Of a stretch of DNA of 64,000 bases, positions 60,927-64,000 are shown one piece after another. The stretch is taken from contig NZ_JOIR01000017.1 in the NCBI RefSeq assembly GCF_000720115.1, positions 159,223 to 223,222 of the forward strand, in the 5' to 3' direction. Origin of the DNA: Streptomyces sp. NRRL F-2580 (GTDB taxonomy: Bacteria > Actinomycetota > Actinomycetes > Streptomycetales > Streptomycetaceae). The notes beneath the pieces are model-generated. The model was not told where the DNA came from. It saw only the letters and a list, made by a program, of their open reading frames with translations, and searched no databases. The first letter of the stretch is position 1. Each line of letters opens with the position of its first letter. Both the position numbers and the translations under genes were made by a program.

Positions 60927-62075
60927 CTAGGCCGATACAGAACGGCTGGTGGAAGCGGTCTGCTGGAACAGCCACTCCGACTTCAGCTCCGCGTAGCCGG
61001 GCTTGATGACCTCGTTGATCATGGCCAGTCGTTCATCGAAAGGAATGAACGCGGACTTCATCGCATTGACGGTGAACCACTGCATGTCGTCCAGCGTGTA
61101 GCCGAAGGTGTCCACCAGGTGCTCGAACTCGCGGCTCATGCTGGTGCCGCTCATCAGCCGGTTGTCGGTGTTGACCGTGAGCCTGAAGTGCAGCTTCCGC
61201 AGCAGGCCGATCGGGTGCTCGGCGTACGAGGCGGCCGCGGCCGTCTGCAGGTTCGAGGTCGGGCACATCTCCAGGGGGATGCGCTTGTCCCGGACGTACG
61301 AGGCCAGGCGGCCCAGGGTCACGGAACCGTCAGCGGCGACCTCGATGTCATCGATGATCTTCACGCCGTGACCGAGGCGGTCGGCGCCGCACCACTGGAG
61401 GGCCTGCCAGATCGACGGCAGGCCGAAGGCCTCGCCCGCGTGGATGGTGAAGTGGTTGTTCTCGCGCTTGAGGTACTCGAAGGCGTCGAGGTGGCGGGTG
61501 GGAGGGAACCCGGCCTCGGCGCCGGCGATGTCGAAGCCGACGACGCCGTTGTCGCGGTAGCGGTTCGCCAGCTCGGCGATCTCCAGCGCACGGGCGGCGT
61601 GGCGCATCGCGGTCAGCAGGGCGCCGATGCGGATGCGGTGGCCGTTGGCCTTCGCACGGCGCTCGCCCTCACGGAAGCCGTCGTTCACGGCCTCGACGAC
61701 CTCTTCGAGGGTCAGGCCGGCTTCCAGGTGCTGCTCGGGGGCGTAGCGGATCTCGGCGTACACGACGCCGTCCTCGGCCAGGTCCTCGGCGCACTCGGCG
61801 GCGACCCGGAAGAGGGCGGCCTTCGTCTGCATGACCGCGCACGTGTGCGCGAAGGTCTCCAGGTAGCGCGGGAGGGAGCCGGAGTCGGCCGCTTCGCGGA
61901 ACCAGATGCCGAGCTTGTCGGCGTCGGTCTCGGGGAGGTTCTCGTAGCCGACCTCGCGGGCCAGCTCGATGATGGTCCCGGGGCGCAGTCCACCGTCGAG
62001 GTGATCGTGCAGGAGCACCTTCGGGGAGCGGCGGATCTGATCCGGGGTCGGCAGGTTGGGGGTCTCGCTCGTCAT
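60927..62075 (-). CDS. add: Adenosine deaminase
   Basis: Deaminates adenosine and deoxyadenosine to (deoxy)inosine, the substrate of the phosphorylase at 44.1 kb. 382 residues of the zinc amidohydrolase fold: the first metal pair in [14 protein letters not shown] near 21-34, [12 protein letters not shown] near 217-228 with the third His and catalytic Glu, [11 protein letters not shown] near 237-247, and [13 protein letters not shown] near 306-318 with the metal Asp. The -10-like TAGAGT ends 6 bases before the ATG, so the message is probably leaderless. Preceded by the shared operator. Confidence 0.94.
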   Translation of the reverse strand: MTSETPNLPTPDQIRRSPKVLLHDHLDGGLRPGTIIELAREVGYENLPETDADKLGIWFREAADSGSLPRYLETFAHTCAVMQTKAALFRVAAECAEDLAEDGVVYAEIRYAPEQHLEAGLTLEEVVEAVNDGFREGERRAKANGHRIRIGALLTAMRHAARALEIAELANRYRDNGVVGFDIAGAEAGFPPTRHLDAFEYLKRENNHFTIHAGEAFGLPSIWQALQWCGADRLGHGVKIIDDIEVAADGSVTLGRLASYVRDKRIPLEMCPTSNLQTAAAASYAEHPIGLLRKLHFRLTVNTDNRLMSGTSMSREFEHLVDTFGYTLDDMQWFTVNAMKSAFIPFDERLAMINEVIKPGYAELKSEWLFQQTASTSRSVSA

Positions 62076-62091
62076 CTGCGCACTCTAGCTC

Positions 62092-62103
62092 CTACGCGCG
62101 TAG
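62092..62103. promoter_or_regulatory. Palindromic operator CTACGCGCGTAG upstream of add
   Basis: Third exact copy of the 12-bp palindrome. On the minus strand it lies 4 bases before the -10-like TAGAGT (62087-62082) and covers the -35 to -10 spacer of add. Confidence 0.78.
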
Positions 62104-62189
62104 AGCGGGGTGCCGACGGCGAGCGTCGATATGTAACAGAGACCGCGCGGACGGATGGCGTACACCTCGACGTCTGAGACTGTTCCGCC

Positions 62190-62924
62190 ATGGCACAGCA
62201 TGCGCCGCCGGCGCGCGGGGCCCGTCTGGGGCGGGCGGCCGGCGCGAGAACCGGCTCGGGTTCGACGGAAAGCCCGGTCAACGGGGTGGTGCTCCTGCTT
62301 CCCGGAGCGTCCAGATTCTCCCCCGGTCCAGTACGTCCGCTCGCGCGGGCCCTGGCCCGGGCGGGCGGGGCGGAGGGGCTGGTCACGCACACCGTCATCC
62401 ACGGCGGGGAGTCGTCGCGGGAGGAGCAGGCGGGGTGGGCGGCGGACGAGGTGGTGCGGCGGTACGGGGACGTGCCGGTGTGCCTGGCCGGCTACGGCGC
62501 GGGGGGCGCGGCCGCGCTGCGCGCGGCGGGGCACGCGGCCGTCAACTCGGTTCTGGCGATGGCCCCCTGTTTAGACGGGGCGGCGACCCAGGACTCCCCT
62601 GAACCGGTGAAACAGCTGTCGGGGCGGCAGGTGTTGATCGTGCACGGGACCAACGACGCGCGCAGTGACCCCGAGACCTCCTTCCGGCTGGCGGCGCGGG
62701 CGAAGAAGGCGAATCGTTCTACCTGCCGCTTCGAGGTGCATTCGGACGGCCACGGACTGCGCGAGCACCAGGCCGAAGTGGTGTCGCTGGCCGTGGACTT
62801 CGTCCTGGGTGCGATGTTCTCGGGGCGCTACTCGCGGCCGGTGACCGACGCCCTGGCCGCGCCGCCGCCGCTGGGCCTGCGGATGCCGCTCGCCTCCGGC
62901 TTCGGCAGGTCGCTGCGCAGATGA
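62190..62924 (+). CDS. Alpha/beta-hydrolase fold protein without nucleophilic Ser
   Basis: 244 residues of the dienelactone hydrolase-like fold: strand and oxyanion region VVLLLPGASRFSPG near 33-46, nucleophile elbow in VCLAGYGAGGAAALRAAG near 97-114, acid in VLIVHGTNDARSDPE near 149-163 and His in VHSDGHGLREHQ near 184-195. At the elbow the expected G-x-S-x-G reads G-Y-G-A-G: the serine is replaced by glycine. Either the protein is not a hydrolase or it uses another nucleophile. Divergent from add with about 115 bp between. Confidence 0.85.
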   Translation: MAQHAPPARGARLGRAAGARTGSGSTESPVNGVVLLLPGASRFSPGPVRPLARALARAGGAEGLVTHTVIHGGESSREEQAGWAADEVVRRYGDVPVCLAGYGAGGAAALRAAGHAAVNSVLAMAPCLDGAATQDSPEPVKQLSGRQVLIVHGTNDARSDPETSFRLAARAKKANRSTCRFEVHSDGHGLREHQAEVVSLAVDFVLGAMFSGRYSRPVTDALAAPPPLGLRMPLASGFGRSLRR

Positions 62925-63040
62925 CGGCGGGTGCCGGGCTCGCGCGGGTGCGCCCGCGGCGCGAGCCCGGCACGGAGGACGGACCCGCGCGTAGAGTGGG
63001 GAAGAAGGACTCGGGCGCTTCTCCGACGGAGGCGATGACC

Positions 63041-63409
63041 ATGGTGGGCCTGGTGTCCAAGAACTTCGACGAGGCGGACGAGACCCGGCCGTTCGAGGAC
63101 GGCAAGGGCCGACTGGACCTGGTGGAGGCGGACGGCGGCATGGTCGGGCGCGCCGTCTTCGAGCCGGGCTGGAAGTGGTCCGAGCACATCAAGCCGCTGG
63201 CCGGTACGGACAGCTGCCTGGGCGACCACACCGGGTACGTCGTGAGCGGCCGCATGAAGATCGTCATGGACGACGGCGACAGCGCCGAGGTCGCGGCCGG
63301 CGACTACATCCGGATCCCGCCCGGGCACGACGCCTGGGTCGTGGGCGACGAGCAGTGCGTCGTCCTGGACTGGACGGGCTACGGAAACTTCGCGAAGCCT
63401 TCCGGCTGA
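63041..63409 (+). CDS. Cupin domain protein
   Basis: 122 residues, one beta-barrel. Cupin motif one is GRAVFEPGWKWSEHIKPLAG near 38-57 with a single His; motif two is around AAGDYIRIPPGHDAWVVGDE near 88-107. SCLGDHTGYVVSGRMKIVMDDGD near 61-83 bridges the two. It looks like a small sugar- or metal-binding cupin of unknown substrate. The GTAGAGT upstream at 62992 resembles the add -10 region. ATG at 63041 lies 8 bases after GGAGG; an upstream ATG at 63035 is too close to the RBS. Confidence 0.86.
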   Translation: MVGLVSKNFDEADETRPFEDGKGRLDLVEADGGMVGRAVFEPGWKWSEHIKPLAGTDSCLGDHTGYVVSGRMKIVMDDGDSAEVAAGDYIRIPPGHDAWVVGDEQCVVLDWTGYGNFAKPSG

Positions 63410-64000
63410 GGTCCCCGCAGGCCGCCCGGCGCCCCCTGCCGGAGCAGGGCGGCGGCCCGGTCGAGGGTGCGGGCCAGCGAGCCCGCCGTCGGGGCGGTGG
63501 CGAGGACGTACGCGTGGTGGCGCGCGCCCGTCGGAGCGCTGCGGACCAGGGCGCCCGGCGGGATCTCCAGCTGCACCCGGGCCACGCCCGGCACGGCGCG
63601 GGCGGCCGCGAGCGCCGCGCGCACCCCGTCGAGGCGGCCGGGCGGGAAGTCCACGTACCGCAGCCCGGCGTGGGCGGTGCGCGGGCGGGGCACGCGCGCG
63701 GGCTCGGGCAGGCCGAGCCCGGTGGCGAGCGCGAGGCCGAGCACGTCGATGCCGTGGGCGAGCCGGAGCAGCCCCGCGAACTCCTCGGGGCCCGGGCGGG
63801 CGTGGACCCCGAGGAGGCGGGGGCCGGACGGGGTGAGGACGACGCCGGTGTGCGAGGGGCCGTCGCGGTGGCGGGCGAGGTCGAGGACGGCGCGTACGAG
63901 GGCCCGTACGGCCGCGGCGCTCCGCGGGGCCAGGGCCACCGGCAGCGCGTGGCCGGAAGCGGTGAGGCCGGGGGCGGTGAGGCCGGGGGCGGGGGTGGTG
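63379..64000 (-). CDS. ATP-grasp domain protein (partial)
   Basis: C-terminal ~200 residues of a larger protein, open to the window edge. PVALAPRSAAAVRALVRAVL then GPSHTGVVLTPSGPRLLGVH resembles the ATP-grasp C-lobe that follows the metal-binding site, and PEEFAGLLRLAHGIDVLGLA the biotin-carboxylase-like C-terminal part. The RYVDFPPGRLDGVRAALAAA stretch is typical of actinobacterial carboxylate-amine ligase-like proteins. The last 31 bp overlap the convergent cupin gene. The product cannot be named without the N-terminus. Confidence 0.65.
   Translation of the reverse strand, partial: TTPAPGLTAPGLTASGHALPVALAPRSAAAVRALVRAVLDLARHRDGPSHTGVVLTPSGPRLLGVHARPGPEEFAGLLRLAHGIDVLGLALATGLGLPEPARVPRPRTAHAGLRYVDFPPGRLDGVRAALAAARAVPGVARVQLEIPPGALVRSAPTGARHHAYVLATAPTAGSLARTLDRAAALLRQGAPGGLRGPQPEGFAKFP

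Noticed and set aside
62988..63004. Possible fourth nucleoside operator (CCCGCGCGTAG) before the cupin gene
   Set aside because: Only the right half of CTACGCGCGTAG is kept, so it is not a palindrome; the similarity may come from a shared GTAGAGT promoter stretch.

Overview
The window is chromosomal DNA from a Streptomyces or a very close actinomycete. The evidence is a very high G+C content with strong third-position GC bias, frequent GTG starts, many 4-bp GTGA overlaps between genes, a mycothiol enzyme (Mca), an AfsQ1/AfsQ2/SigQ module and an actinobacterial acyl-CoA carboxylase set with an epsilon subunit. The gene order (add, afsQ, deoC, phosphomutase-pnp, deoR, accA2, maf, pccE-pccB, birA, cya, hutH, metB, msrA, ilvA, greA, mca) agrees with what I remember of the S. 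coelicolor core region around SCO4900-SCO4970. That comparison is from memory and was not searched. I saw no rRNA, tRNA, CRISPR array or intact mobile element.

Layout. 1-3.6 kb: a leftward three-gene glycosyltransferase operon, cut by the window edge. 3.9-11 kb: a DUF255 thioredoxin-fold protein, a decayed serine integrase, a DUF4344 lipoprotein and a large STAND NTPase with TPRs, the most accessory-looking part. 11-20 kb: mca, greA, a DrrAB-like exporter, ilvA, a MarR regulator, a degenerate sigma-like protein with a small membrane partner, and metB. 20-25 kb: two membrane-anchored paralogues of unknown function flanking an M48 peptidase, then msrA. 25-34.5 kb: acetyltransferase, L,D-transpeptidase, hutH, GGDEF protein, enoyl-CoA hydratase, adenylate cyclase and biotin ligase. 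34.6-40.2 kb: biotin-dependent acyl-CoA carboxylase genes (pccB, pccE, accA2) with maf. 40-46.5 kb: DeoR regulator, LpdA-type flavoprotein, gamma-glutamylcyclotransferase, a 100-bp tandem repeat array, purine nucleoside phosphorylase and a phosphosugar mutase. 46.7-50.5 kb: lipoprotein, afsQ2, afsQ1, sigQ. 50.6-52.7 kb: a SRPBCC-MarR pair behind three phased operator-like repeats, a kinase-like P-loop protein and a small secreted protein. 52.7-56 kb: deoC with two aldehyde dehydrogenase genes, the second lacking its catalytic domain. 56.2-60.8 kb: a wall-anchored-looking protein with a class F sortase, and several small envelope proteins. 60.9-64 kb: adenosine deaminase, an alpha/beta-hydrolase fold protein without its serine, a cupin and a partial ATP-grasp protein.

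The main functional thread is nucleoside salvage. An identical 12-bp palindrome, CTACGCGCGTAG, lies directly upstream of pnp, deoC and add, in each case next to a -10-like hexamer very close to the start codon. Together these genes deaminate adenosine, phosphorolyse purine nucleosides, probably isomerise (deoxy)ribose-1-phosphate and cleave deoxyribose-5-phosphate. The aldehyde dehydrogenase pair downstream of deoC could oxidise the acetaldehyde released. A second thread is biotin-dependent carboxylation (birA divergent from pccB-pccE, with accA2 nearby). A third is envelope signalling and surface display (AfsQ, sortase F, L,D-transpeptidase, PspC and VanZ proteins).
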